From Haladaptatus litoreus (GTDB lineage Archaea; Halobacteriota; Halobacteria; Halobacteriales; Haladaptataceae), in contig NZ_FTNO01000005.1 in the NCBI RefSeq assembly GCF_900156425.1, positions 124,001-188,000 on the forward strand: a stretch of DNA of 64,000 nucleotides, written 5' to 3'. The notes under the pieces are model-generated. The model did not search any database. It was given only the letters and a program-made list of their open reading frames with translations, and was not told where the DNA came from. The position numbers were made by a program, and so were the translations under genes. Shown here piece by piece: positions 49,914 to 57,885 of this stretch (within the stretch, counting starts at the first letter, position 1; each line of letters begins with the position of its first letter).

Positions 49914-50268
49914 ATCGCTCGTTCTCGTCCTCAGCAAGAACGAAAAAAATCTCGAACTGCTCGCCGACCTCGTTGACCAGGAAGGATGCACGGCGCGCAT
50001 CACGACCACGGTCGGGGAGTTCGACACCGTTCTCCGCGGGGACGAACGAATCGAAATCGCCGTCCTCGACACCGAGGGGTTCACGGCAGACTTGTGGAAG
50101 CGATGTGGCTATCTGCACGAACAGGGTATCCCGTCCGTCGTTCTCACCCCATCGACGCCTGCGCACGTCCGGCGCGAGGCAATCAGCCGTGGGGTTCGCT
50201 CTATCCTCGAAAAGCCGGTCGATACGGCCGACCTACGGGCGACGATTCGCGGCATGCTGATGCAGTGA
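49903..50268 (+). CDS. Pseudo-receiver protein paired with KaiC-like ATPase, copy 1
   Basis: 121 residues from the ATG at 49903, which overlaps the upstream gene. The fold follows a receiver: D56 in AVLDTEGF, T82 and K104 in ILEKPVD are conserved, but the acidic pair near the N-terminus, needed for Mg binding, is replaced by SKNEKN. It is therefore unlikely to be phosphorylated in the usual way. It may bind the ATPase and modulate it. Confidence 0.85.
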   Translation: MENESLVLVLSKNEKNLELLADLVDQEGCTARITTTVGEFDTVLRGDERIEIAVLDTEGFTADLWKRCGYLHEQGIPSVVLTPSTPAHVRREAISRGVRSILEKPVDTADLRATIRGMLMQ

Positions 50269-50398
50269 ATCACTCCCCTTCCTTGTTTTCGACCATCTCT
50301 AACTGTCTGATTAGTTTATATAGTCTGTCCAGTTACACACAATTTCTTACCTGTTTGTAATTTGTCTATCACAGTATCCATACCATACTCCCCGAGCG

Positions 50399-53038
50399 AT
50401 GATTTCACGGATACATTCAGACGCCGACTCGACTGACCTGATCTCCGGTCGCACCATCACGAGCATCGTCGTTGTCGCCATCGTGCTGTTCTCGGCCGTA
50501 GCCCCGGCAGTTGCTCACGTTCCGACGACAGCAAGCGAACCGACGCCAGCGACGATGACAGACCCGACAACACCACTGGCGGCATCGACGCAAACGACGA
50601 CCACCGGACGACTGACCACCGCTGACGGTTCCCCACTCACCGGCGACTCCGTTTGGTCGTTCGACGGTGGGACACACCAATACGCGTCGACCGACGAAAC
50701 CGGTTCGTTCAGCCTCGATGAAGACGGAACGGTCGGTTTCTACCAGCAAACTGACGACCACTACTGGCAGCGCGACGGAGTCGCTGATATGTATGAAATC
50801 TGTCATAGTTTGGAAAATATGGGTAAAATTACTATTCCGAACGCGCACGTTCTCGACGTGCGCGTTCTCGATGCCGACGGAAATCCGGTTTCCGACGTGA
50901 GCGTTCGTCTGCGCGACCACGCGGCGGATTCGAGCGCATCGGTCGGCATCGTCGGTGAAACGAACGAAGACGGATTCTACCGCGCCGACAGCGCGCCGTT
51001 CACGGGTGTCGAAGTCGCCGGAAACGTCTCGATTGCGGTTCGCTCCCCGGCGACGCAAGAGCGGTTCGTCCAGCGTCAGTATCGCCGAAATCTACCCGTC
51101 ACGAATGAACAAACGCTGACGATTCGGTTGGACGAGGGGAAAGAAACTATCGACGTGTCCGGTAGTTTCAGCCGATTCGATGGGACACCAACGTCGGGTT
51201 CGGTCGATATTCGAACCGAACGCACGTTCGCTGACACTGAGAATCGTTCGTTCGCGCTGGACGATTCCGGCGCACTCGACGCGACGCTTCCGTTCAATCA
51301 GCAACTGGAAGGGATGACGTTCCACCACGTTTCGTTTGCCCAATCCGACTTCCGGCACGATGGCGCACCCGACCTGTTCGCCGTCGATAGAATCGACGGC
51401 ACGGAATCCGTCGATTTCGACCAGCAACTCCCACAGGCCCACACGACGGCGTTGTCTGTCACCGACGACGACGGGATGCCGGTTGCGAACGCGGACGTTA
51501 CGGTAACCCACCGAAGTCCGACGGGAGCGACGGCGAGCAAAACGTTCCGAACAGACGAAAACGGGCGACTCGCCGCCGACGAGTCGCCCGGACTCGAACT
51601 CGCCGGACGTGTGATAATTCGGGTGTCGCCGCCGGATTCCGACCGATTCGTCGGCGGTGCGGTTCGCTCCCTCGACGTTCGCGATTCGACGAACGTCTCG
51701 GTTTCGCTGGACGAAGCGCCGCCGGAACTGTCCGGTCTCTCTGGCCCAAGTTCGGTCGAACTCGGCGATTCGACTTCGCTCACCGCGGACGCGAGCGGCG
51801 CTGTTTCCGAATACCGATGGGATTTCGACGGCGACGGGCTGACCGACGAGACGACCACGAAACCGACGGTTTCGCACAGCTACGCCGAAATCGGGACGTT
51901 CTCTTCGACCGTGACGGCGGTTGCCGACGATGGCGCAACCGCGAGCACGAGCGAGACGATTTCGGTGGCGGACACGCGCGCACCGACTGCGAACATCTCC
52001 GTTCCGCCGATGATACTCTCCGGCGTTCCGGTCACCTTCTCCGCCGAGGAGACGGCGGACGAGGGTAAAATCGCTCGGTACGTTTGGGAGTTCGATGACG
52101 GAACGACGAAAGAAACGAACTCTCCGACCGTCTCGAACACATTCGAGACGGTCGGCCTACAAACGCTGCGGGTTACGGCGTATGACGACGCCGGAAACGC
52201 CGATTCCGCGGCCCGAACGTTCGAAATTGGAAATTGGAGCGAGGAAGGCGGCGGTGCCCCCGGGAACAACAGTAGTGCTGGGAACGGTACTGACGGCGGC
52301 GCTGGCGGTGCGGGTGGAGGCGGCGGTGCCGGGTTCAGCGAAGCAATCGTCGAAACGTCGCACGGCGACGACGGCGTGGCAATCGACGTGCTGAACGGTC
52401 GCGACGGCGAAACCGCGTGGGCCGACCTCTCCGGCGAGGAAACGGCCGCCGTTTCGTTCACCGAGGTCGGCATCGAGTTCGACCGAAACGACGCGAATAT
52501 CGCGATTACTGCGGACGGAAACTCCGTCGATGACGCTTCCGACGCACCGGAGAATGCCCTCGCACTCCTCGACCTGCGGGAGCGATACGTCCGAACCGGC
52601 GACGTGGATTCCGCGACGGTTCGGTTCTCGGTTTCGCCTGCCAAACTACCGGCAGGAGCAGCCCTTTCTGACGTTATCGTCTCCCAACGACGGGGCGGCG
52701 AGTGGCGCACCGTTCGCAGCACGCGGGACGGAGCCGAATTTTCGGCGACTGTTTCCGCCTTCTCGACCATCGCGGTGAGCGTCGCTGGTGAGAACGCGGA
52801 AACGGAACCCGATTCCGGAACTGGCACCGAAACGAACTCCCCGGACGACCGGCAGTCGGATTCGCCAGAGTCGAACACGGACACTCAAACCACGAACGCC
52901 GCGAAAACGACACCGACGGTGACGACCACCGGCACGGCGCAAACACAGGACGTGCTTAGCAATGGCCAACCCGGATTCGGATTCGTAGTCGCTCTCATCG
53001 AGCTGGTGGTTCTCGCCCGCGAGAGGCAACGTCTTTAA
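50399..53038 (+). CDS. Secreted surface protein with PKD domains and a PGF-CTERM-like tail
   Basis: 879 residues. Signal peptide (about 25-50), Thr/Pro-rich region, three or more beta-sandwich domains of the carboxypeptidase-regulatory type, then two PKD domains (WDFDGDG...VSHSYAEIGTF near 475-530; WEFDDG...VSNTFETVGL near 560-605). A Gly-rich linker follows, then a conserved domain (IAITADGNSVDD) and a Thr-rich stem before GQPGFGFVVALIELVVLARE. The tail resembles the PGF-CTERM signal cut by archaeosortase A, but its helix is short and contains an acidic residue, so anchoring may be impaired. Probably S-layer-associated. Confidence 0.88.
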   Translation: MISRIHSDADSTDLISGRTITSIVVVAIVLFSAVAPAVAHVPTTASEPTPATMTDPTTPLAASTQTTTTGRLTTADGSPLTGDSVWSFDGGTHQYASTDETGSFSLDEDGTVGFYQQTDDHYWQRDGVADMYEICHSLENMGKITIPNAHVLDVRVLDADGNPVSDVSVRLRDHAADSSASVGIVGETNEDGFYRADSAPFTGVEVAGNVSIAVRSPATQERFVQRQYRRNLPVTNEQTLTIRLDEGKETIDVSGSFSRFDGTPTSGSVDIRTERTFADTENRSFALDDSGALDATLPFNQQLEGMTFHHVSFAQSDFRHDGAPDLFAVDRIDGTESVDFDQQLPQAHTTALSVTDDDGMPVANADVTVTHRSPTGATASKTFRTDENGRLAADESPGLELAGRVIIRVSPPDSDRFVGGAVRSLDVRDSTNVSVSLDEAPPELSGLSGPSSVELGDSTSLTADASGAVSEYRWDFDGDGLTDETTTKPTVSHSYAEIGTFSSTVTAVADDGATASTSETISVADTRAPTANISVPPMILSGVPVTFSAEETADEGKIARYVWEFDDGTTKETNSPTVSNTFETVGLQTLRVTAYDDAGNADSAARTFEIGNWSEEGGGAPGNNSSAGNGTDGGAGGAGGGGGAGFSEAIVETSHGDDGVAIDVLNGRDGETAWADLSGEETAAVSFTEVGIEFDRNDANIAITADGNSVDDASDAPENALALLDLRERYVRTGDVDSATVRFSVSPAKLPAGAALSDVIVSQRRGGEWRTVRSTRDGAEFSATVSAFSTIAVSVAGENAETEPDSGTGTETNSPDDRQSDSPESNTDTQTTNAAKTTPTVTTTGTAQTQDVLSNGQPGFGFVVALIELVVLARERQRL
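50839..50867. repeat. Intragenic palindrome, 12-bp arms, 5-base loop
   Basis: Arms 50839-50850 (GAACGCGCACGT) and 50856-50867 pair perfectly. It lies in the surface protein, encoding NAHVLDVRV at a domain boundary. Confidence 0.85.
51562..51590. repeat. Intragenic palindrome, 11-bp arms, 7-base loop
   Basis: Arms 51562-51572 (CGGGCGACTCG) and 51580-51590 pair perfectly in the surface protein, in a loop reading NGRLAADESPG. Confidence 0.8.
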
Positions 53039-53061
53039 CCCTCTCGTCAAATGGTTCGGCA

Positions 53062-53808
53062 ATGCGAATCGAGAACAGTTTCATTCCCGTCCGCGGGGTG
53101 GGCGAGAAGACGGAGCAGAAACTGTGGCAAAACGGCGCAACAGATTGGGACGAGTTCGACCCGTCGCTCGTGGGCAGCGCGACGGGCGACAGAATCGAGT
53201 CGTTCATCGCCACGGCGAGCGAGCATCTGGACGACGGCAACTCGCGATATTTCGCGTCCGAATTTCCGAGCGGCGAGAACTGGCGACTATACGAGAATTT
53301 TCGGGAGAACACTTGCTTTTTCGACATCGAAACGACCGGCTTGAGCAAGTATTCGAGCGTCGTCACGACCGTCAGTCTGCACCGCGGCGGTGAGACGAAG
53401 ACGCTGGTTCGGGGCGACGACCTCACGACCGAGGCCCTCCGGCGCGAATTTTCGGAATCCGACCTGCTCGTCTCGTTCAATGGCAAGCGGTTCGACCAGC
53501 CTTTCTTGGAACACAACTTCGACCTGTCGATGGACGCGCCGCACCTCGATTTGATGTACACCTGCAAGCGACTCGGCCTCTCCGGCGGCTTGAGCGCCGT
53601 CGAAAACGAACTCGGCGTCAGCCGCGGCGGCATGGACATCGGCGGACAGGACGCGGTTCGACTCTGGCACCAGTACGAAGCAGGCGACGAAGAGGCACTG
53701 GAGACGCTCGTTCGGTACAACCAGTACGACACGCAGAATCTGGAGACGATTCTGGAGACGGTTTCGGAGACGCTTCACGACGACGTGTTCGCGTGTCATC
53801 TGCGCTGA
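53062..53808 (+). CDS. Helix-hairpin-helix and RNase H-like exonuclease domain protein
   Basis: 248 residues. The N-terminus (FIPVRGVGEKTEQKLWQNGA) is a helix-hairpin-helix. The DEDD-type exonuclease-like residues appear as FFDIETTGL, FNGKRFDQPFL, HLDLMYTCKRLGL and LVRYNQYD. This matches the YprB-type ribonuclease-H-like family. It probably acts as a 3'-5' exonuclease on DNA or RNA. The stop codon forms the left end of a 13-bp hairpin shared with the next gene. Confidence 0.85.
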   Translation: MRIENSFIPVRGVGEKTEQKLWQNGATDWDEFDPSLVGSATGDRIESFIATASEHLDDGNSRYFASEFPSGENWRLYENFRENTCFFDIETTGLSKYSSVVTTVSLHRGGETKTLVRGDDLTTEALRREFSESDLLVSFNGKRFDQPFLEHNFDLSMDAPHLDLMYTCKRLGLSGGLSAVENELGVSRGGMDIGGQDAVRLWHQYEAGDEEALETLVRYNQYDTQNLETILETVSETLHDDVFACHLR

Positions 53809-53841
53809 ACGTAAACGCAGGAGAACCCGCGTTTACGTTCA
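53806..53841. terminator. Symmetric hairpin flanked by two convergent stop codons
   Basis: Arms 53806-53818 (TGAACGTAAACGC) and 53829-53841 pair perfectly (13 bp) around a 10-base loop. The left end is the TGA of the exonuclease gene and the right end is the TGA (as TCA) of the cyclase gene, so both transcripts end in it. Confidence 0.7.
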
Positions 53842-54504
53842 ATGCTCCGCAACTGCACGAACCGGCGCACCGTCAGCCTCCGCCACAGAAAGCGGAAATG
53901 CGGAAAGCGTAAACCGCCGCGGCAACCCATCGAGATTGGTCAGATTTTCCACGATGAGGTGGTCGGTTCCGAGGAGTTCGTGGTGGGCGGGAACTCCTTC
54001 GGGTTCGTCTTCGGCGTCTTCGCGTCTCGATTCGTCGCCACTTGCGTTTTCGCTGGGCGTCGGATCGACGTTCAGCGCGTCGATAGCGACGTGGTAGTCG
54101 TGGACTGCACACCATCTCGCGGTTTCGGCAGCTAGATACGGATGGTCGAAATAGTCGTCCGTTCCCCAGTACGTGTCCCATCCGGTCTGAAAGACGAGCA
54201 GGTCGTCGTCGGTCGGTTCCGGGAGGTCGGCGGGGCGAATCGCTTCTCTAGCCGCCTTTTCGCGGCAATCGACCAGCAGCGCGTCGAAAACGAACGTCTC
54301 GACGGGGAACGAATCGAGCGTTTGCCCCTCGGGTTCGGTGTGACACGGGGCGTCGATATGGGTTCCGCTGTGGCTCCCGAGTTCGAGGTCGATAACCCGA
54401 TAGCCGTCGGTTTCGTGGGTCGCATGTGGCGTGCGGTTTACGGGTGGGTCGCCGGGGTACACCGTCGCGCCCGAGTCGAGCGGGTGGGAACAATCGAGGT
54501 ACAT
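53839..54504 (-). CDS. Cyclase family protein (kynurenine formamidase-like)
   Basis: 221 residues. The metal-binding motif HSGTHIDAPCH gives the family HxGTHxDxPxH pattern; further conserved stretches are DDLLVFQTGWDTYWGTDDYF and HELLGTDHLIVENLTNLDGL. The family hydrolyses N-formylkynurenine or acts as a polyketide cyclase; no tryptophan degradation genes are adjacent, so the substrate stays open. It carries an acidic insert (SENASGDESRREDAED) in the middle. Confidence 0.88.
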   Translation of the reverse strand: MYLDCSHPLDSGATVYPGDPPVNRTPHATHETDGYRVIDLELGSHSGTHIDAPCHTEPEGQTLDSFPVETFVFDALLVDCREKAAREAIRPADLPEPTDDDLLVFQTGWDTYWGTDDYFDHPYLAAETARWCAVHDYHVAIDALNVDPTPSENASGDESRREDAEDEPEGVPAHHELLGTDHLIVENLTNLDGLPRRFTLSAFPLSVAEADGAPVRAVAEH

Positions 54505-54657
54505 CCTCGTTCGTCCGAATGTGGCGTTGAAATAAAACTGCGCGGTTCGGTCGGGATTTTATAAATCATGGTACGACTACCACTGCCCCGAATTTTCAAG
54601 AGTGCAGACTCCGGTAGAAATATACCGCTTCACTGAGCAGGTATAGCAACGCAGCGT

Positions 54658-56133
54658 ATGAGTAACACTCAACTGACAAAAATATCGACCGGAACAACGG
54701 GGCTTGACGAAATTTTGCGAGGGGGGTTCATCGCAAGACGAAGCTACCTTCTTCGGGGTGACCCAGGAACAGGAAAGACGATTCTCGGGATGAACTACCT
54801 CACTGCTGGCGTCGAGGCTGACGAGACGGTTCTGTTCGTCAATCTGGAGGAATCCGCGGACGACATTCGGGACAACGCATCGACGCTCGACATCGACCTC
54901 TCGGACGTTCACTTTCTCGATTTGAGTCCAGATTCCGACGTGTTCGTTGACGAACAATCCTACGATATTTTCACACCCAGCGAAGTCGAACAGGAACCGC
55001 TCACACAAGCGATTACCGAACGGGTCGAATCCATCGACCCCGACCGAGTGTTCATCGACCCACTCACTCGACTCCGTCATCTGACATCGGACGAGTACCA
55101 GTTCAGGAAGCAGGTCATCGCGTTCATGCACTACCTGAAAGAACAGGGTGCGACGGTTCTGTTTACGTCTCAGCACAGCGACGAATCGTCTGACGACGAC
55201 TTGCAGTACATGACCGACGGCACGATTGAACTGGAACACTCGACGCACGGACGCACCATCAGCGTCCCGAAATTCCGCGGGTCATCGGTCAACGCGGGCG
55301 ACCACGCGATGCGAATCAAAACGGGTGGCCTCGCAGTTTATCCGGAAATCTCTCCCACCGAACACTCCCGCACGTTCGAAATCGAATCCGTTTCCTCGGG
55401 CGTTCCGGAAGTTGACCAACTGCTTCACGGTGGTCTCGAACGCGGAACGATCAGCATTCTGAGCGGCCCAACGGGTGTCGGCAAGACGACTGTCGGAACG
55501 CAGTTCATGAAGGAGGCCGCGGGACGGGGCGAACGCTCGGTCATGTACATGTTCGAGGAAACGGTGGAGACGTTCCGTGAACGGAGCAAAACCATCAACA
55601 TCCCGGTCAAACGGATGCAAGAGCAAGGGGCGCTCGAAGTCGAGGAGATGAAACCGCTCGACTGTTCTGCCACCGAGTTCGCCTACCGCGTTCGGAAAGA
55701 CGTGGAGGAAAACGACACCAGCATCGTCATGATAGACGGTATCGACGGCTACAAACTCTCCCTTCGAGACGACGACGAACGCGTGTTGGTGCGGAAACTC
55801 CACTCGCTCTGCCGGTATCTGAAAAACATGGGCGTCACCGTCATCCTCGTGGACGAAATCGACACCATTACCGGTGAATTCCAAGCGACGGAGGCGGGAA
55901 TCAGCTATCTCGCGGACAATATCGTTTTCCTCCGCCACCTCGAAGTGACGGGCGAGATGCGCAAGGCCATCGGCGTGCTGAAAAAGCGGACGAGCGACTT
56001 CGAACGCACGCTTCGCGAGTTCAAAATCACCGAACACGGACTCAAAGTCGGAGAACCGCTGACCCAACTCAACAGCGTCCTCTCGGGTTCTCCGGAGGTG
56101 GCGCAACAGCCATCGGAGATGCACGATGGGTGA
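54658..56133 (+). CDS. KaiC/RAD55-like double ATPase, copy 2
   Basis: 491 residues, closely similar to the protein at 48435-49913 along its length. P-loop 1 is GDPGTGKT (about 34-41), with EE in FVNLEESADDIRDNA; P-loop 2 is GPTGVGKT (about 269-276), with EE in YMFEETVETF; Walker B segments RVFIDPLT and IVMIDGI. The same downstream partner type overlaps its stop by 8 bases. The promoter differs from copy 1 (TATA-like AAATATACC near 54616-54625), suggesting different control of the two copies. Confidence 0.9.
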   Translation: MSNTQLTKISTGTTGLDEILRGGFIARRSYLLRGDPGTGKTILGMNYLTAGVEADETVLFVNLEESADDIRDNASTLDIDLSDVHFLDLSPDSDVFVDEQSYDIFTPSEVEQEPLTQAITERVESIDPDRVFIDPLTRLRHLTSDEYQFRKQVIAFMHYLKEQGATVLFTSQHSDESSDDDLQYMTDGTIELEHSTHGRTISVPKFRGSSVNAGDHAMRIKTGGLAVYPEISPTEHSRTFEIESVSSGVPEVDQLLHGGLERGTISILSGPTGVGKTTVGTQFMKEAAGRGERSVMYMFEETVETFRERSKTINIPVKRMQEQGALEVEEMKPLDCSATEFAYRVRKDVEENDTSIVMIDGIDGYKLSLRDDDERVLVRKLHSLCRYLKNMGVTVILVDEIDTITGEFQATEAGISYLADNIVFLRHLEVTGEMRKAIGVLKKRTSDFERTLREFKITEHGLKVGEPLTQLNSVLSGSPEVAQQPSEMHDG

Positions 56134-56503
56134 GGCGGCCCTTATCCTCGCGCTCGGGAAGCGAGAGCGGAATCTCGAACTGCTCGCCGGACTGCTCGAA
56201 AACGGTGGTTACGACGTCGAAATCGCGACGAGTATGTCCGAGTTCGACGAACTGCTCTCCGTTCGGGACGACGTGGCACTCGCCGTCCTCGACGTGGACG
56301 GCTTTACAGAGGACATCTGGAAGCGCTGTGAGCAACTCAACGACCGCGATATTCCGATGCTCGTCCTCGCCGCACAGATTCCGCCCGCAATGCGTCAGAA
56401 GGCGGTCAGCAGGGGGGCACAGACGATTCTCGAAAAACCGGTGGACAAAGCGGACTTGCAGGCGACGATACGCGGATTGATGGAATACATTCGAATGAAC
56501 TGA
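56126..56503 (+). CDS. Pseudo-receiver protein paired with KaiC-like ATPase, copy 2
   Basis: 125 residues, similar to the protein at 49903-50268. D56 (AVLDVDGF) and K104 (ILEKPVD) are kept, but T82 is replaced by Ala and the acidic pair by GKRERN. It is therefore a second degenerate receiver. It overlaps the upstream KaiC-like gene by eight bases. Confidence 0.85.
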   Translation: MGEAALILALGKRERNLELLAGLLENGGYDVEIATSMSEFDELLSVRDDVALAVLDVDGFTEDIWKRCEQLNDRDIPMLVLAAQIPPAMRQKAVSRGAQTILEKPVDKADLQATIRGLMEYIRMN

Positions 56504-56517
56504 AGGCGGGTGAAGTA

Positions 56518-56542
56518 ACTCCAGTGGAGTAGCCGTATTTTT
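56518..56542 (+). terminator. Hairpin plus T-run after the second KaiC/pseudo-receiver pair
   Basis: ACTCCA (56518-56523), one base, TGGAGT (56525-56530) followed within 8 bases by TTTTT (56538-56542). This is a plausible terminator for copy 2. Confidence 0.5.
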
Positions 56543-56930
56543 CGTTTCGAGCAGAAGGAGTCGTGATAACGCTATTTTCGAGGGGAGAGGGGAGGGTGCA
56601 AACCGATGACGAGTAGAGTTTGTCCGGCGACGATTGGTGTGGGGGGAGGGCCGAAGCGTCAGCGGGGAATCAGGGGGCGGATGGAGGTTCGGTGGCGGAC
56701 TGGACTCCGGTTGCGCCGGAGTCCAGCGAGTGCCGAGGGGGAACCAATGGGGTTCGGGTATCGTCGGGGGCGGACAGGTGGGGTGGGTGCTACGTCGTCA
56801 TCAGTTACTGCTTCGTGGGATACCTAATTCAGCACTACCACGAAACTATCGACAGTATCGAAACTACTCGTAGTATCAAAACCATCTATACTATTCTGAC
56901 TGGTGATTGTTTTCGGAGTAGCCTCCCCCG
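56543..56930. other. Gap of about 390 bases with purine runs and a strong palindrome
   Basis: No convincing gene. It holds G-rich runs (56580-56600, 56640-56650 and 56765-56790), a palindrome with 11-bp arms at 56700-56726 and an AT-rich, roughly repeated end (ACTATCGACAGTATCGAAAC and similar at about 56844-56895). Short plus-strand frames here read Gly/Arg-rich and look non-coding. It may be remnant or regulatory DNA. Confidence 0.45.
56700..56726. repeat. Intergenic palindrome, 11-bp arms, 5-base loop
   Basis: Arms 56700-56710 (CTGGACTCCGG) and 56716-56726 pair perfectly around TTGCG, in non-coding DNA. Confidence 0.85.
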
Positions 56931-57671
56931 TTATAGTTTGTGCCGAAATGCACGAAGCACGTCTCGACCCGTTTCGGTCAAGGTGACCTGCTTCTGCCGG
57001 CCAACTTTCGAGACATCGACGTAGCCGTCCTCGGCGAGTGGGTCGACGATGTTGGCGTTCAACAGCGCGAACTTCGCCTTGTCGTTCGCCGGACTGCTCT
57101 CCGAGATGAACGACAGATTCGCACTCTCGGCGTAGTCGATGATGTCCTTTTTCTTCGGGGTGTACACTTCCGTATCTGCTTCTTCCAGATAACCCATCAC
57201 GGCGACTTGGTCGCGCGACGGTGATTCGATGGGATAGGTCGGAAGCACTTCTTCGCCGACGTAGCCGTAGCTCTGTCGCTCGTCTCGGTCTTGGTGTGCG
57301 TACCCCTCTGGTTGGACGTAGTACGCCGTGGCGTCCGTCGCCATGCAGGCGATGGCCGCGCCGACCGCGGAGAGTTTCGACCCGCTCGAAACGTTCACGC
57401 GCACGATGTCGTCCACGTGGTCGGAAACGAGTGTCGTGACGACGCCGAGAACGTCGTAGATGTCGAGCAAATCGACGGCCTTGCTTCGAACGTCGATTCC
57501 CTCGTCCGCCAGAACGGATTTCAGTTCGTCGTGATAGGTCGGGCGTTCGCTCGCCGGGCCGTCGTGTTCGAGAAGATAGAGGACATCGACACCGTGCTCC
57601 CGGACTGGTTCGACGATTCTGTCGTACTCGTAGCCGAGTGGTGCGATGTGAACTTCGTCGATGGACTGCAT
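56931..57671 (-). CDS. HFX_2341 family (DUF6293) CARF-like regulator
   Basis: 246 residues from the ATG at 57671, which has TATA-like GGATTTAACG about 27 bases upstream; an ATG at 57686 is the alternative. The N-terminal ~140 residues form a Rossmann-like fold with VRVNVSSGSKLSAVGAAIAC, related to CARF domains of CRISPR regulators. A C-terminal winged-helix-like part ends in SKVGRQKQVTLTETGRDVLR. No CRISPR array or cas gene is present in the window, so it may regulate something else or respond to a nucleotide signal. Confidence 0.8.
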   Translation of the reverse strand: MQSIDEVHIAPLGYEYDRIVEPVREHGVDVLYLLEHDGPASERPTYHDELKSVLADEGIDVRSKAVDLLDIYDVLGVVTTLVSDHVDDIVRVNVSSGSKLSAVGAAIACMATDATAYYVQPEGYAHQDRDERQSYGYVGEEVLPTYPIESPSRDQVAVMGYLEEADTEVYTPKKKDIIDYAESANLSFISESSPANDKAKFALLNANIVDPLAEDGYVDVSKVGRQKQVTLTETGRDVLRAFRHKL

Positions 57672-57729
57672 TACTCGGTCGTTCACCTCCGACTCGTTAA
57701 ATCCACTGGATGTTGTGGTTCATTCCGCG

Positions 57730-57885
57730 CTACTCGTCTTCGTCTCCGAGGAGGAGGGCGAACGCGACGACCGCCACGAGGAGCAGTGCCAGCGCGAGAT
57801 AGCCACGCCACGTGTCCGTCGGAAGCGAGATGGGGCCGACGAACGAGAGGGCGGCAACCGCCAATCCGACACCGACGCCAGCGGG
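57730..57885 (-). pseudogene. C-terminal remnant of a small membrane protein
   Basis: On the minus strand, 51 codons before the stop encode a coherent sequence (AGVGVGLAVAALSFVGPISL, YLALALLLVAVVAFALLLGD, then EDE) with two membrane helices. No start codon precedes it; upstream the frame runs antisense into the HtpX gene and turns Arg/Asp-rich. It appears to be the 3' end of a gene whose 5' end was deleted. Confidence 0.55.

Noticed and set aside
48963..50084. A 373-codon minus-strand open frame opposite the KaiC-like gene
   Set aside because: Mirror of a well-supported gene; a similar frame occurs opposite the paralogue, as expected for shared coding sequence.
48435..56503. The KaiC-like duplication as a transposon or composite element
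   Set aside because: No inverted terminal repeats, target duplications or transposase gene were seen around either copy; simple gene duplication is enough.
56606..56873. Short plus-strand frames in the gap before the CARF-like gene
   Set aside because: Gly/Arg-rich readings of G-rich DNA, with no start context and no family features.
57661..57885. Taking the HtpX gene as intact from 57661
   Set aside because: The first 75 codons are the antisense of the CARF-like gene leader and the small membrane gene remnant, without the two membrane helices of HtpX.
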